Source: Chondrosia reniformis
Taxonomy: Eukaryota; Porifera; Demospongiae; Chondrillida; Chondrillidae
Assembly: GCA_947172415.1 (NCBI GenBank)
Contig: OX359199.1
Location: 4,180,001 to 4,244,000, forward strand
DNA: 64,000 bases
Reading direction: 5' to 3'
Shown: one piece after another, positions 9,671-21,949 of the stretch
How the letters are laid out: every line of letters begins with the position of its first letter
How positions within the stretch are numbered: the stretch's first letter is position 1
Made by a program: the position numbers and the translations under genes
Notes under the pieces: generated by a model
Seen by the model: the letters and a program-made list of their open reading frames with translations, nothing else
What the model was told of the DNA's origin: nothing
Databases searched by the model: none

Positions 9671-12600
9671 TTAGGTAACAGACCATATGTCTTTCAAGGT
9701 AACCCCGTCAGGCAGCTTTTCAATGGCAAGACCGAGCTCCTGACTGAACACAGGTTCCCTGTCCATCTCCTAATGAAAGAAACACAGTCACCGTGAGTGT
9801 ATATACTTGGCATTGCTAAACTGGAAAAGCATGGACACATCCACTTGAAATGGTTACAAACAATAAGAAGCTAGCAACAACAGACAAAACGGGATTTCCA
9901 TATTGATAACTAAAATAATATCTTATTTTAGTTAACCTCAAAATGTTGTTAGATGCACATGTCTCCATACTTTTGCCACAAAAATAAAGTCATCACCTTT
10001 TCAATGCATATACACCAAGTGATCATGACTGTATGAAGTTTTATCTTGGCCAGGAGACCAAATGTGATATTAATATAGCCTCCCAGTCATCCAGGATAAC
10101 AAAATCATGACATTTCTAATCCTCATGCACTTGGTGTCAGGATTTGAGATTATTAAAATAAGTACACATACGTATGTTGACATACTCTCAACCTTACCTT
10201 GTTGCTGTCTGCAAAATACAAAACAAAGGCATCTGATCTGTGCTTGGCATCAATCACTTCTGACTCATCTCCCTCTTCCAAAGGCTCCACCTGAGCAGAT
10301 GAATGCTCTACTGGATCAGAGATATCCTCGTACTCATACTCAACTCCAAATATGGGGGATGCTCGGAACACCTGAAGAACAGTGCAACACACTACTGCAT
10401 GTACATTGCCTTAGTTCATACTTGAGAGGAGGTGTTAATTGAACAATGCCTGTACAAATGTTGTGATGAAATGTAGATCCTAGTGAATGAGGTTTTCTAT
10501 AGCTCATACTCACTTAAGTACGTATGTGAATGTAGGGTGTCTGTTGCACATACTGTAACATTACCCTCTACATAGTTATATACGTATATACATATACAGT
10601 ACGTATATAGCAGTTAGGGCCTACTCTGTGTAAGCTTTCAATTTGCTTAGCTGCATCTTTCAATTTTTCCACTGGGTCCATGTGAAAACCAAGTGTATAT
10701 CCACCACTCTGCAAGAGCAAGGATCACAATACTATAAACCAAGCATCTTACAACTGGCTGCTTTTGCAGCTCAATCCAGCTGAATTGCCATAGCCAACTG
10801 TAGTATTTACAGAAAATATTCATACTACTATAAAGCACCTGGTATGAGTAATGAACACCATTTTCCCATGTCTATGACTACATTAAATACTCAAACTATA
10901 CAGCTTCAGATGAGGATACAGTTTTCTTCTTTTCCACCTCCTCTCCTCTGGACTGTATATACATGTACACTGGAAGCTAAAATGAAAAGCTACAAACTTG
11001 AAAGTGCGAAAGTAAACTTGTTTTGGAGTGCACATACTGATCCCAAAGTTTCCAAAATGAGTGCAAGTCCAAACTTAGAGTCCCTTGTCTTAACTCCTTT
11101 CTGTACAAATAGAAGAACACAGAGATGAGACACTTCCCTTCAGGAAGTGCACTTTAATACATGCAATGCATGCATTAGCAATATTATAGCTATTGGTCTG
11201 GTTTGACTTATAACCTTGGGGATAGGTACGTACATACGTATATTGCAATGTACCATTCACTTGAACTAGGACAATATGTCATTTGATCATCTGGATTTAC
11301 CCCACCCACTCATGTCTCCAGAGGCGTGCAATGAGCTATAAATGGCCTAAAACAAAGTGTATTTAATGGGAGCTAGAGTCTCCCCTTTGCCACTCAAATA
11401 TTGGCTGACTCGTAGACAGCTGTTTCCTACTATTGTATACACTTAGTACTCGTCAGTATAGTACAGGATGCCAATAGGTCCTTTCACAAACCATAGACTA
11501 ACCAACATATGTATGTTGGTTAGTCTATGCACAAACTAACAAGACAATTTGTGGTTCTTCATATCAGAGCTTAGAAGAATAACCAAAGTGTAACTGACTA
11601 CTGCAATGAAAGCTTCAACATTAAAATTAAAGTTCCATATTTTCCAAGGATATTGTGTCTATCTACCAAGTTTTTACATTGCTTGCTGGCCCAGGAGTTA
11701 CCATCTTGCACAAGAAGGAGCTGAGAACTCTGTACATGTGTACTATGATGCCAGTACTTGTATGATATACTTGTTAACTTACCATCTGCAGGTAGGGTAG
11801 GCTGATGTTGTACAGATCATTCATGTCTGAAAACCACACCACTCTCACGTTAGTGATCACAAATGTACCCGGGCTGCCCTGGTCGTTACTGAGGTTGAAC
11901 ACCCCAAACACCTGCACACAAGTGACATGACATGACCAATCAAAGTGATAATCAAACCACAAGTAATTATAATCATCCTCAATTATCATAAAGAGGGAAT
12001 AACATGAAAGAAGCAACTGCTGGGATTCGAACTCAGGACAGCTGGTTATAGTATGTATATGTATATGCATCAGTATGAGCGAACTGTGAACACTTTAAAT
12101 GAAAGAGAAAAGCACAAAGAGATAAATTAGGCACTCAACTAAAAGTTATAGCAGTTGAGAGTACTTGGACATAGAGTTTGCACAAGTACAGTCCATCTTA
12201 ACCTAATCTCACAATCTCAAGAATCATGAAAAGAAATACTTAATCAATATACACATAACCACAACCTTTGCCCTAGAAAACCAGCTAATTTCAAATTCCA
12301 TAAGTAGGCCAATGGTCCACTGTACCTGATCATACACCTGCTCAAGAGGCAGCAGGGAAAGTTGCTTGTTGTTGAGGAGTGCTCCCCTCAGCTTTACTTC
12401 TCTGTACAGCTTGGAGGTCTGGTAGGACCGGTAGACAGACTGCACTGTTGAGAACAGCCTCGGACTACCAGTGACCAGGTTGGTGAAGATAAACTCAAAC
12501 TGTGTTCCATTGAACTTGGTGAGGATGTTCAGTGATTCAGTGTGACCGGCAAGCTTGGAATTGGTTCTCCTGATGGAAATGCTCAGAATGCACTTGTACC

Positions 12601-13984
12601 CAATGGCTACAGCAAACAAATAATATTATGTGTTAATGGAATACCAAATTAACCAAGTTACCAAAATCTATCTTAGTGTCAGGGACCAAAAATGGCAACC
12701 AATTAATAGCCTCTCTCAGTCATTCAATTGATAAAAATCTTCAAAGAACCACAGGCATCTGCTTAGGGCTTGATAGTGTGTATGTAGACTAGTGGTGAGT
12801 TTAGTGAGTGCCTTTGAAAGATACGTACACCATTACAAGTGAAACACTTATGGTTTTGATTGGGAGACAATCACTGGTGGCCATTTTAATAGTACCTCGG
12901 TTCCCCATCCAAGATAAGACTCCTGCTACTTGGCTTATTCAGTATAATTACTTACATTAAAAATTTAAAATTTTAACAATTAAGTGCATTCTAAGTGAAC
13001 GAGGTATTAAGGACACAGTCTGACTCAGTGAAAAGAACTCCAAGGAGATTAATGACATCCTTCCATAGCTCCTAACTGTAGATTCACAAGTGACCAGGTT
13101 TAGATAGACAGCTAGAGAGTTCTTTAAAAACATGATTCCTATCTTTATGATAATGTAACAGTCACTATTAGAATCATTAGTGTGAGACACATATGTGTAT
13201 GCAGAGTATACAGTACAAATCAGAATGCAGAGTATACAGTACAAATCAGAATGCAGAGTATACAGTACAAATCACAATGCAGAGTATACAGTACAAATCA
13301 GAATGCAGAGTATACAGTACAAATCAGAATGCAGAGTATACAGTACAAATCAGAATGCAGAGTATACAGTACAAATCAGAATGCAGAGTATACAGTACAA
13401 ATCAGAATGCAGAGTATACAGTACAAATCAGAATGCAGAGTATACAGTACAAATCAGAATTATTTTGAATTAAACTAAGTTACACATGCAATAAAATTGC
13501 ACTGTAGGACTTACAAAGATTTATTTTTCGCCTGTCGATACACTCCCAAACTATCCTCAAGTTTGACACATGCATTTTACCTACAGTATACCAATGTAAG
13601 AAGAGCTAATATTCCATTGGTAATATGCAATCAATCGCCAGCCTCACGCCTCATGCATTCGTACAGCGGGCACGTCTATATTAGCATCACTAGGATTGTA
13701 CCTCGTTCTCCATTGTTTCCTTTAGTATCCTCAATGTTGAGCAGACGATCTATAATGACCTCCCCGGGTCTGACAAGCAGCTCACTATATATATCGATCA
13801 AAGGCAAGCAATTGCGGGAGTTAAGCGCTATAACTTACGGCACCATAAAAGGAAGTCATGCCAAGTATATATACAGTGTATTTGGCCAATATATATATTC
13901 TATGTGACTGCACCTTTCGGACACATCGAACCGAATCTGCCGATCCTCCCATAACTGTTCCAACTTCAACATGCGAGCCGACAT
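9671..13984 (-). CDS. BBS5: BBS5, BBSome subunit
   Basis: BBS5 is a core BBSome subunit with two PH-like (DM16) domains that bind phosphoinositides at the ciliary base. Nine exons: 13914-13984, 13702-13784, 13515-13580, 12326-12606, 11783-11911, 11038-11100, 10625-10708, 10198-10371, 9671-9769. All phases fit and the sum is 1,050 nt, giving 349 residues (human about 341). Landmarks: [12 protein letters not shown] at the N-terminus, RPGEVIID and [11 protein letters not shown], the repeated SNLRIVW and TNVRVVW strands of the two domains, [66 protein letters not shown], and the C-terminal [18 protein letters not shown]. It is intact. A broken copy of exons 1-2 lies at 23861-24200. Confidence 0.96.
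11283..11425. repeat. Interspersed repeat, family 3 (partial)
   Basis: Contains CCCACTCATGTCTCC, GCAATGAGC, AGTCTCCCCTTTGCCACTCA and TAGACAGCTGTTTC in the order seen at 42478-42735. Other copies: 16741-16800, 32028-32225 and 49792-50030. Non-coding, in a BBS5 intron. Confidence 0.6.
11492..11529. repeat. 38-bp near-perfect palindrome
   Basis: CATAGACTAACCAACATA, then TG, then the exact reverse complement of the first 18 bases. It would form an 18-bp stem with almost no loop. It lies in a BBS5 intron. It could be the core of a foldback element. No function is evident. Confidence 0.9.
12000..12052 (-). repeat. tRNA-derived SINE fragment
   Basis: On the minus strand it reads ...AACCAGCTGTCC, then GAGTTCGAATCCC (a consensus tRNA B-box/T-arm), then AGCAGTTGCTT. 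The copy at 19700-19800 shows the same order with a decayed B-box. It lies in BBS5 intron 4. Confidence 0.6.
12850..12945 (+). repeat. MITE family 2 fragment
   Basis: Contains GGGAGACAATCACTGGTGGCC, CCCATCCAAGATAAGACTC and CTACTTGGC, which match the 42128-42236 copy and the right end of the 7267-7499 element. Non-coding, in BBS5 intron 3. Confidence 0.5.
13201..13460. repeat. 26-bp minisatellite, 10 copies
   Basis: Ten copies of a 26-bp unit (GCAGAGTATACAGTACAAAT plus CAGAAT), with one substitution (CACAAT in copy 3). It lies in BBS5 intron 3, between the exons at 13515 and 12606. Because 26 is not a multiple of 3, all three plus frames stay open; these are artefacts, not genes. Confidence 0.95.
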
Positions 13985-14137
13985 TTTGACATCACAAAGT
14001 CTTGCGTAATTTTTATTAATAAATGTATTCTATAATTAAGCTTACATTTGCACAAATTATATATAGAAGTGTCAGAGGAAGTGGCTCACACTTACACTAT
14101 ATATATGCATGTATATATACATAGATATTCGAATGTC

Positions 14138-17100
14138 TTATAGTTTTGTGTTATTGATAGACAAGTAAAGACAACAACTAATAAATTGATCCATTTCCTT
14201 TAAAACTGAATCAACAGTAGGTTTTTCTGTCTTTACTTTAAAGTGCTTAGGTGGTTTACAGCTGCAAAATGCAAAGATTTTTTCAAGAGATGCCTCTGGA
14301 TCAGAAAGTCGTCCAAAATTTACCAGCAGTTGTGGACTGCATATCTACATATACGTATACATTCAGTCTTATTCATATGCAGAATTTTAAATTATTGCTA
14401 ACTAACAAATAAAGAATAAAAATGAATGATTTAAATCAAAGTATTCAATCATACAGGAATACATATTTACTAGATCACAATTCCTTACCAAAACAGCTTC
14501 ATCTTTAATCATGTCCAATTTATACATACTTTTCTGCGCATTTTTCATTAGTTTTTTCTCTAGACATTCATCAATGTCAATGTGGGTAAGCAGGTATGGA
14601 CATGATTCATAGTAATATTCATAAACAGTCTTCTTTCTTCTAGCAAAATACACTACAGAAAAATCTTCATTTCTTGGTTTCAAGGAGATCTGTCCAGTTT
14701 TACTAAATGAAAATAATTGAACAATTTCAAGTGGTTCTGGTCCCTTGGATAATTAAATGATAAACTTTTTGCCAAATTTTAGAAAATATTTGCAATATAT
14801 TATACTTCATGTTCTTATATACAGCCATGACAGCTAAAACCAATTCTCTTTGTGACTACTATATAAGGACTCTATTTGGCATTTAGTAATACGATTACCT
14901 CTCTTGTAATGACATTACAACATCTCTTCCTATGGCTTGATAGCTTTGAGCTACTTCTATATCTTCATTAATGGCAAACATACACTTTATTCTCAAATCT
15001 AGTGAACTGAAGAATATCAATAATAAACAGAATGATATTAATTAATTAATTAATTAATTAACATATATGCACACTCAGGCATTTAATAATTTAGCAAGTA
15101 AGATTTGAAAATATTCACATATAGGTACTTACTATAAAACAAATATTTAAGATAATTTCCCAAGTAACAAAATTATATATATACTTACCCTTCTAAACAA
15201 ATGCAGTCAATCATCAAGTCCTTCTCTTTCTTTGGACTTACTTCAAGGAGCTCAAAACCCTTCTGACCTTTTCGACACCTTACATTAATAACAGGATATA
15301 TACCTCCTTGAAAATATTGTTCTTTAGTTACAACTACTTGAATAATAAGAGTAGTTTCTTCCCCAAGCTTAGGTAATCCCTCAAAATTAAGGCTATCTTC
15401 AGCAAGACTATAGATTGAAGTGAAAGCTCGTTAAGAAGCATATATAGTGCGTATATGGTATTAATTAAATTCTGGAAGCTAATTGGTGGAATCTATTACT
15501 CTGCTCACACACATATAATACGTATATGCACTGGATGTATATGTAGTTTACTCATAGGTTAAATGGAGTTGATGGGCCGACTGATCGGCTTGCATAATAT
15601 ATACGTACAATAGGGTACATAATCGGGTAATGCATATAAGATATAAGATAATAGCAGATAAGAGGCTTGGTAGGCGCTTACACAACAGTTAGGGGTAGGA
15701 TGGTCTGCTCGGTTTATGCATGTGTGAAAGTGTGTATGGTCATCATCTATAGATTGTTGGATTTTTAATTTTTAATTTTTATTTTATCCTTGTAGGATCT
15801 CCACTCTTCTAGAGAGTGCAATTGAGTTATGAGGTTGCATCGCTAGGTGCTTAGTTTAGTAGGTTATTGCCCCTCGGCAGGGTATTATGTCTAGTGTGGG
15901 GGTACTGAGCCTGGGGGATTTCTTAGGATTCTTCCAATTTTTGCCATCTATCTCCCGTCATCCAACCTTCAACTGGATTATAATTAGTCTACTGCAGATT
16001 GGTTGCATACAAAAACGAAGGTGGATTTCTCTTTGACAGTCATTTTAAATGTGCTACTTCTATACAATTTCTATTTCTATTATCATTTAAACACACCAAA
16101 CAGAGTCAAAAAACAACTTCTATATCCGAGTGAATGGGCAGATCAAAGGAATCTTCTGTATGTTATGGTAGCTATCCCCCTAGATACTGTACTCGTACTG
16201 GGATAAAACTATAACACATACGTAGATACATACGTTTGCATATAGGTATATATGTACGTATATTATGTGAACATGATACAGTCCCTTACCTAGATAAAAA
16301 ATAGGATTTAGGTGGGGGCTGACTGCTCTTAACTTGGAATTTCTCCAACAAAATGTTTCCATCTTTGTCAATGCTACTTAAAGGAACTTCAATGTCAGGA
16401 ATTACAACAGGAAAGTCCCAAGCTACTTTTCCCAATCTACATACACAAGGTAATTTATAGTAAAGTAAGATTGATTATGCTACGTACATATATATTAGTT
16501 AATTGATGATTATTGAGCTGCAGCAACAGGAATATTCTTTAAAATTGAACGTTTCGACCCTAAGGTCTTCATCAGCAATGACATATATATATAAAGTAAT
16601 AATCATATAATATTATTATGCAACAAATATACACTAATATTGATACCTATAACACTGGCAATCACAAAGAAAAATATTAAGTTATTTTTATTATAATAAT
16701 GTATAATGTATATACACTACTAGATATTATAATATAATTGAGTGGAAAAGGGAGACTCTGGTTCCCATTAAGTTCCGCCTATTGTAGTTCCTCAAAGAAC
16801 ATGAACATGAAAAAGAAAACGATTGGAATTTGGCCTATACGTAGCTGTTTAACCGGTAATTAGAGCACCTAAACATGCTTAGACATTAAGAAAAGTGCAA
16901 TTACTGAAAATAGTCAATACATATAACTGAAAATCACTTCATTGTTGACTTATTAGGTGATTATGTACATTAAATAGGGCGGCCATGTTTTTGGCCACTC
17001 CTACATACTGTACCCTAGCTATGATATTATGTAATGGCAATACAGTCTGTACATACTTTACTTCAAAATGAAGGATTATTGGTGTATCTGCACTCAGTAG

Positions 17101-20100
17101 CTCAACTACAGCATCTTTGATTTTTTCTCTTATTTCAGAATAATAAAGAAATTGATGGATATCAACACTTTGTGACCCTTCAACTTGCTGTATAAAGATA
17201 AATAACATTAAAGGATATAAAAAGTCATTTGCTAAATAGTTCTAACCAAATTTATTTGCACTCTTCAGGTGCATGGTAAGGTAAAGCCACAGTTTAATTC
17301 GATTTTTACATAATATATATCTGTTTTTATAATCTTTATGTATAATTGCTATACAAGCTTTAAAGCTAGTCTTTCATATAAACTATATAAAGACAATTGG
17401 TATATAAAATACTTTCTGGTGTAAAACACAAACGTTAGGATAACTAAAAATGTATGTCCATTCATTTTTATGCCTACATATTTAGATTGCATAAATTAGA
17501 CATACTGTACATACTTTCTTTCTACATAACTGCAATGTATGGTAAAATTTTTCCTTCATTTTGGCAGAGGGGTATGGGTTTTTTAGCTTGATTAAACAAA
17601 CTTTTTCTTCATCATAAACTCTTGAGAGAAATGTCACAGATTTTAACAATTTAGGTGACAAGTTCTTGGCAATCTATAAAGAAATAGAAAATCTGTACAT
17701 TTAAACTGTATAGAGGACAAAAGTAAAGATCATGTATATATAGGAGGCAAAATCAATCAAGAGTAATTGGTTAGCGAACAAAAATTAAGAGATGCAATCA
17801 CCAAGCCATCATTTACAATGACTGGAATAGAAGATGTACATATAATGATGCATACACATATATACGTATGTATAAGCACATACATAGTAAAATGAATGTG
17901 ATAACTGTACGTATGTATGTATCTACAATGGGCTATTGTCTTCATCTTGTGTAGTACGTAAATAGATATTCCAACAACTTCATAATATTCTGTACAGGTT
18001 TCTTTAAGAGAAATATCACAATGGGAGGTAAAATGTAAAATACTGAGTGGAACCCAAATTTGTTTGGCTATCACAAATTGGCAATTTGACTTCTTTCTTC
18101 AAGGTGAATGAGAAGTCTTGGTTAATAACCTGCAGCAGATTTGATGTATCTTGAGAGGAAGCTATGATCGACCATAAAATTTGATTGATTGCATTCATAT
18201 GGCTATTGGATTATAGACCATTTTGTAATTTACACACAATTAGGGATTTACATTGCATGAAGGCTTCAGCCTTTCATGCAATGTAAACCACATCATTCAT
18301 ATTCATAAAAAGTGGAATTAAGAAATGACAATTAACTTACATCACAGTAGTGGCATAAAACATACCTTTGAAGCCAAAATTTTCAGCTGGTTTGCTCCAT
18401 CAGTGCACTGCATGTGAGTTTCACCTTTGATAATAACATAATCCTATATACAAAAGTAATGTTTGTAGCCTGAGTACAGGGGATATCTGTAAAGTAAAAT
18501 AAAAACTCTTAAAAATGAAATTAGAAGTAGGGATGGCCAGTGTTGCAATGAATAGCACATCTGGAAAAAATATCAAAACAAGACAGTGATCATGAGAGAT
18601 ACAGCCAACCAGGATCAGATTTCAGTCATTTGGTTGGTCAGGATAATATCTTTCGGTGATTATATTTCTATGACATCATATCCTATCCTTGCACTGGCTT
18701 AGTGCAATTAATTCCGTTTCACATATGTACATATCAGAGAGTACGGCAGTACAGTAAGTGATTAGCACTCTAGAAAAAGTAATGGAACAAGACAGTAATC
18801 ATGTGATATAAGTTAAGGCTAACCATACAGAAGTAGTATACTTAATCATACATATCACTTCTGTGTTTGGATACGTCATTCCTACTTCAGCTATCCATGA
18901 TGAGATGGTTAATTATAAGTTTGAGTAAAACACTAGCTTCTATATGATCACTATCTTGTTTGTTATATACCTTTTCCAGATGTGCTAGTCACTGTTGCAG
19001 CACTGCCAGCCCTAATTTTAACTTCATTTTTTATGTTTTTATTTGTATACATTTAATAACCAGTGACAGCTATACCTCTTTAACTGTGAAATGACATCTA
19101 GAAATTGATTGCAGGATCTTCAAATTTTCACACTTTCTTCCACAAAGCATTCCTGGCTTTAATATTTTTGGAATTTTTTCTGTGACAGTGAATGGAGCTT
19201 GAGCTCTTTTCTGGAAGTCCTCTATAGCAGCTGCATATTCCATCTAATTCGGAAATTATATAATACATGGCAATACTAAAATTGCTAATGAAACCAGTAG
19301 CACATGTACTATATCAGGTACCTTGGTTGAAATTAACATTTTCAGTTCTTCAACACCTTGCCTTCTGGCCTCACTCCCTCCATTTATAACAAAACACTTT
19401 ATTTTCTGCAAACATTTGAGAACCGAAATGTGTCAGATATACTGTTTATATGTACATCATATGTAATACAATCAATATTTATACACACATTATCGTAGTG
19501 GATATATGTCCCTGTTGTTTGTTCAATTTTTTGCAAATTGATCCTATGGCTTCCAATTATCAATCCAACTTTATCACACTCAATAAAATGATACAACTCT
19601 TGTCCACTCTCAGTCTTGGTGGGTAACTGCAGTGTAACAAATATATAACAAGACAATTATTGGTATAATAACAACTACTTTCATTATGCATTTTTGTAGG
19701 AAAAAACAACTGCTGCGGGAGTTGCATGAGTCCATGACAACTGGTTTAAGCACCAGTACCCTACTACTGAGCTACAACTGCTACAGCAATACTGCAACCA
19801 TGCATGTTTGTTGCTTATCAGAGAATACGGTAGTACTCTCTATATAGGGATGGTAGCGGTTGTTTCGTTTTCCCTATACATTTGTATATGAGCGAAAATC
19901 CGAAATAGGGCTATGTATAGTTAAAAATAGACCCGCCATGCTATAGACTGGCCTTTAAGGCAAGCGACCGCGTTCCGCTGGCAAATGAACGAACTTTGAA
20001 ATTCCCCATTTTCGTTTTCTTCTTCATCTTCATCTTCTTCGCCCGCTGTAACTAAAAAACGAAATAAGCCTTCGGACTACTTCTTAAGCGAAAATACTCT

Positions 20101-21314
20101 AAATTTTCCGAGCAGTATTTTTGTAGAAGCGAGAGCGATAACGCTATTATTGAGCATGACGGTTTTCGCGGCCCCAGAATCAAGGCCTCAAAAAATTCGC
20201 CATTTTAATGACGTCATATTAGTCGAAGATTGCGAAACCGAAATGGGTTTAGAATTCCTAGCTTATGCTCTATAAAAATTACAAAAATAGTGAAGATGTA
20301 GGGATGGCACAAAAAGCACAGAAACAAGAAAGGGATGTTACACTGTGAAGCATTAGCTATACATGAATCCTACAAGCAAGGGTGTTGTATGATTCATGTA
20401 TATATAGCTAATGCTTCACTGTGTAACATCCCTTTCTTGTTTCTGTGCTTTTTGTGCCATCCCTATATATCTTCACTATGTTTGTAGAAAATTTTTATTG
20501 TTCTCTAGTATATAATAAACAATGCATCTTTGTCACAATATATTTTTTATTTGGGCGGTTCAAAGGCCTACAGTAATCCAGTGTATTTATTGTGAGAGGA
20601 GTCATTATTAACCACAGAAGATCAGCTAAATCTAACATACATGCATGCAATGGCTATGTGCTTTGTAAATTGCTTGTTATCTGTATATAGGCTGTATGGT
20701 GTCAATGATAATTATACATAGATATAGATGCCACTATACAAAGAATTGATACACTTCACTCACGCAAAGAGCTTACTTCATTTAAATCTGAATTTATTGT
20801 AATTGGAGCTGAACACATTGAATCAAGAGTTAATTCACAATTGCGAATAGGGTCATGTCTAGTATTCCTGGAATCCTAAAATCATGTAAATTACAAGCTA
20901 TAGTTGTCAAGTACAATGCATACATATCAAAATCCATTACGTATGTAACCCTTACAGCAGTTTGGGATGCAAGCTGAGCACACTGTCCTTGCTGTATTAA
21001 GTCATAATGATTACTTTGGGGAAATTCAGCATTATCATATTGTATGGCCTTTTGAGGTGTTTCTTCCTGAAATTTAAATTAAATGCATATACGTATATGA
21101 AAGGAATTACTTTAAGTTAGTAATAGACTCTATTATAATATAGAAATGTACTAACCACTAATTCTGTAGAAGTACCACGATTGAACTGCATTTCACACTT
21201 TTTGAAAGTACTGTGGGTAAATATTGTATTGAATGTCACCTTAGCTTTGTCATGAAAAATTAATGTCGCTTGATCTTGCAATTGTGTAGTTGTGGAAGTA
21301 GTTGGATCAGCCAT
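14138..21314 (-). CDS. Unrecognised protein with two degenerate KH-like domains
   Basis: Fifteen exons, fourteen placed with fitting phase: 21156-21314, 20956-21066, 20777-20875, 19489-19626, 19322-19405, 19076-19243, 18366-18443, an unresolved exon near 18000-18200, 17515-17673, 17057-17187, 16290-16436, 15189-15407, 14899-15006, 14489-14702, 14138-14344. Product about 730 residues. KH-like domain 1: VGLIIGSHRINLQKIEQTTG, then KCFVINGGSEARRQGVEELK. KH-like domain 2: PKILKPGMLCGRKCENLKIL, then DYVIIKGE and GANQLKILASK. Both follow the KH strand/helix pattern, but the last glycine of GxxG is replaced (GSHR, GRKC), so RNA binding may be altered or lost. The C-terminal 400 residues match nothing I recognise. 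The stop lies 153 bp from the BBS5 start on the same strand. It may be the downstream part of the kinase gene at 21950-22813. Confidence 0.72.
15408..16289. other. Intron of the KH-like gene
   Basis: About 880 bp between two exons with matching phase. It contains AT-rich simple sequence, short TACGTA-type words and a TTTTTAATTTTTAATTTTTATTTT tract near 15760, here described by position rather than function. I see no convincing gene, repeat family copy or RNA. Confidence 0.5.
18528..19020. repeat. MITE-like inverted-repeat element (family 4)
   Basis: The left end GTAGGGATGGCCAGTGTTGC...GCACATCTGGAAAA and following AAGACAGTGATCAT are mirrored at the right by the reverse complement, TTAGGGCTGGCAGTGCTGCA...GCACATCTGGAAAA. 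Length about 490 bp, non-coding. Related pieces at 27160-27400 and 58430-58520. It lies in an intron of the KH-like gene. Confidence 0.65.
19700..19800 (-). repeat. tRNA-derived SINE fragment
   Basis: On the minus strand it reads GTTGTAGCTCAGTAGTAGGG (A-box-like), CTGGTGCTTAAACCAG (anticodon-arm-like hairpin), then a decayed T-arm and GCAGCAGTTGTTTTTT. The tail matches the fragment at 12000-12052, supporting one SINE family. It lies in an intron of the KH-like gene. Confidence 0.55.
20288..20478. repeat. Foldback element with ~80-bp arms
   Basis: The left arm starts TAGTGAAGATGTAGGGATGG and continues through CACAAAAAGCACAGAAAC, GGGATGTTACACTG and GCATTAGCTATA. The right arm is its near-perfect reverse complement, ending ATCTTCACTA. 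The spacer is about 25 bp. Transcribed in either direction it would form a long hairpin. It lies in an intron of the KH-like gene. Confidence 0.9.
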
Positions 21315-21949
21315 GCTGTTGTTACTACTGCTTGTGCAGCTATTCTATGAGTATATAGAGATCACTGCAGTTAAATGGTCACAAACCACAACAAATGTAT
21401 TATAACAACTTGTGAAATAAAAAAATTCTGAAAACTGTATATAAAAGAAAGTATAGGAATAGTATGAAAACAAGAAATGTTGCAAGTCCTACCCCTATAG
21501 ATTGTAATGTTAAATTAAATGAGTACTATTAGACAGCAAATTAAACAAGTATCAGAGTTTATAGCAATATACCTACGTATACCTAACTGATTCTTAGTTC
21601 TTAAACAGGTACACTAATTAATGACTGGCAGTGTGTAACATCTTCATAAACAAAATTTACTACAGATCAGAGTCATTACGTGTACTGCATAGAGTTGAGT
21701 CACAAAGCTATGATCACATGCATGCCTGCTAGACTGTAAATATAAGGTACCTGGGCTATAAAGTACCTGACAAATTATGAATGGACAGTCAGTGGAGGCA
21801 GTATATATAAGTTATATGCAGAGTGTTTATATAGAGTTGTGGAGTGGGAGCGACTAAAAATGGTAGTGGCCATGATGTGAATGGGTATATGGTTGGATCA
21901 CTCATGTTACTGCAACTACCCTTAGGTCTAACTTTTTTTATTTAACTTA

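Noticed and set aside
13182-13478. Three overlapping plus-strand open frames of repeated MQSIQYKSE-type peptides
   Set aside because: They come from the 26-bp tandem repeat in a BBS5 intron; its length keeps every frame open and each frame yields the same rotating peptide.
19700-19800. Functional tRNA gene
   Set aside because: An A-box and an anticodon-arm-like hairpin exist, but the T-arm is decayed and no acceptor stem pairs.
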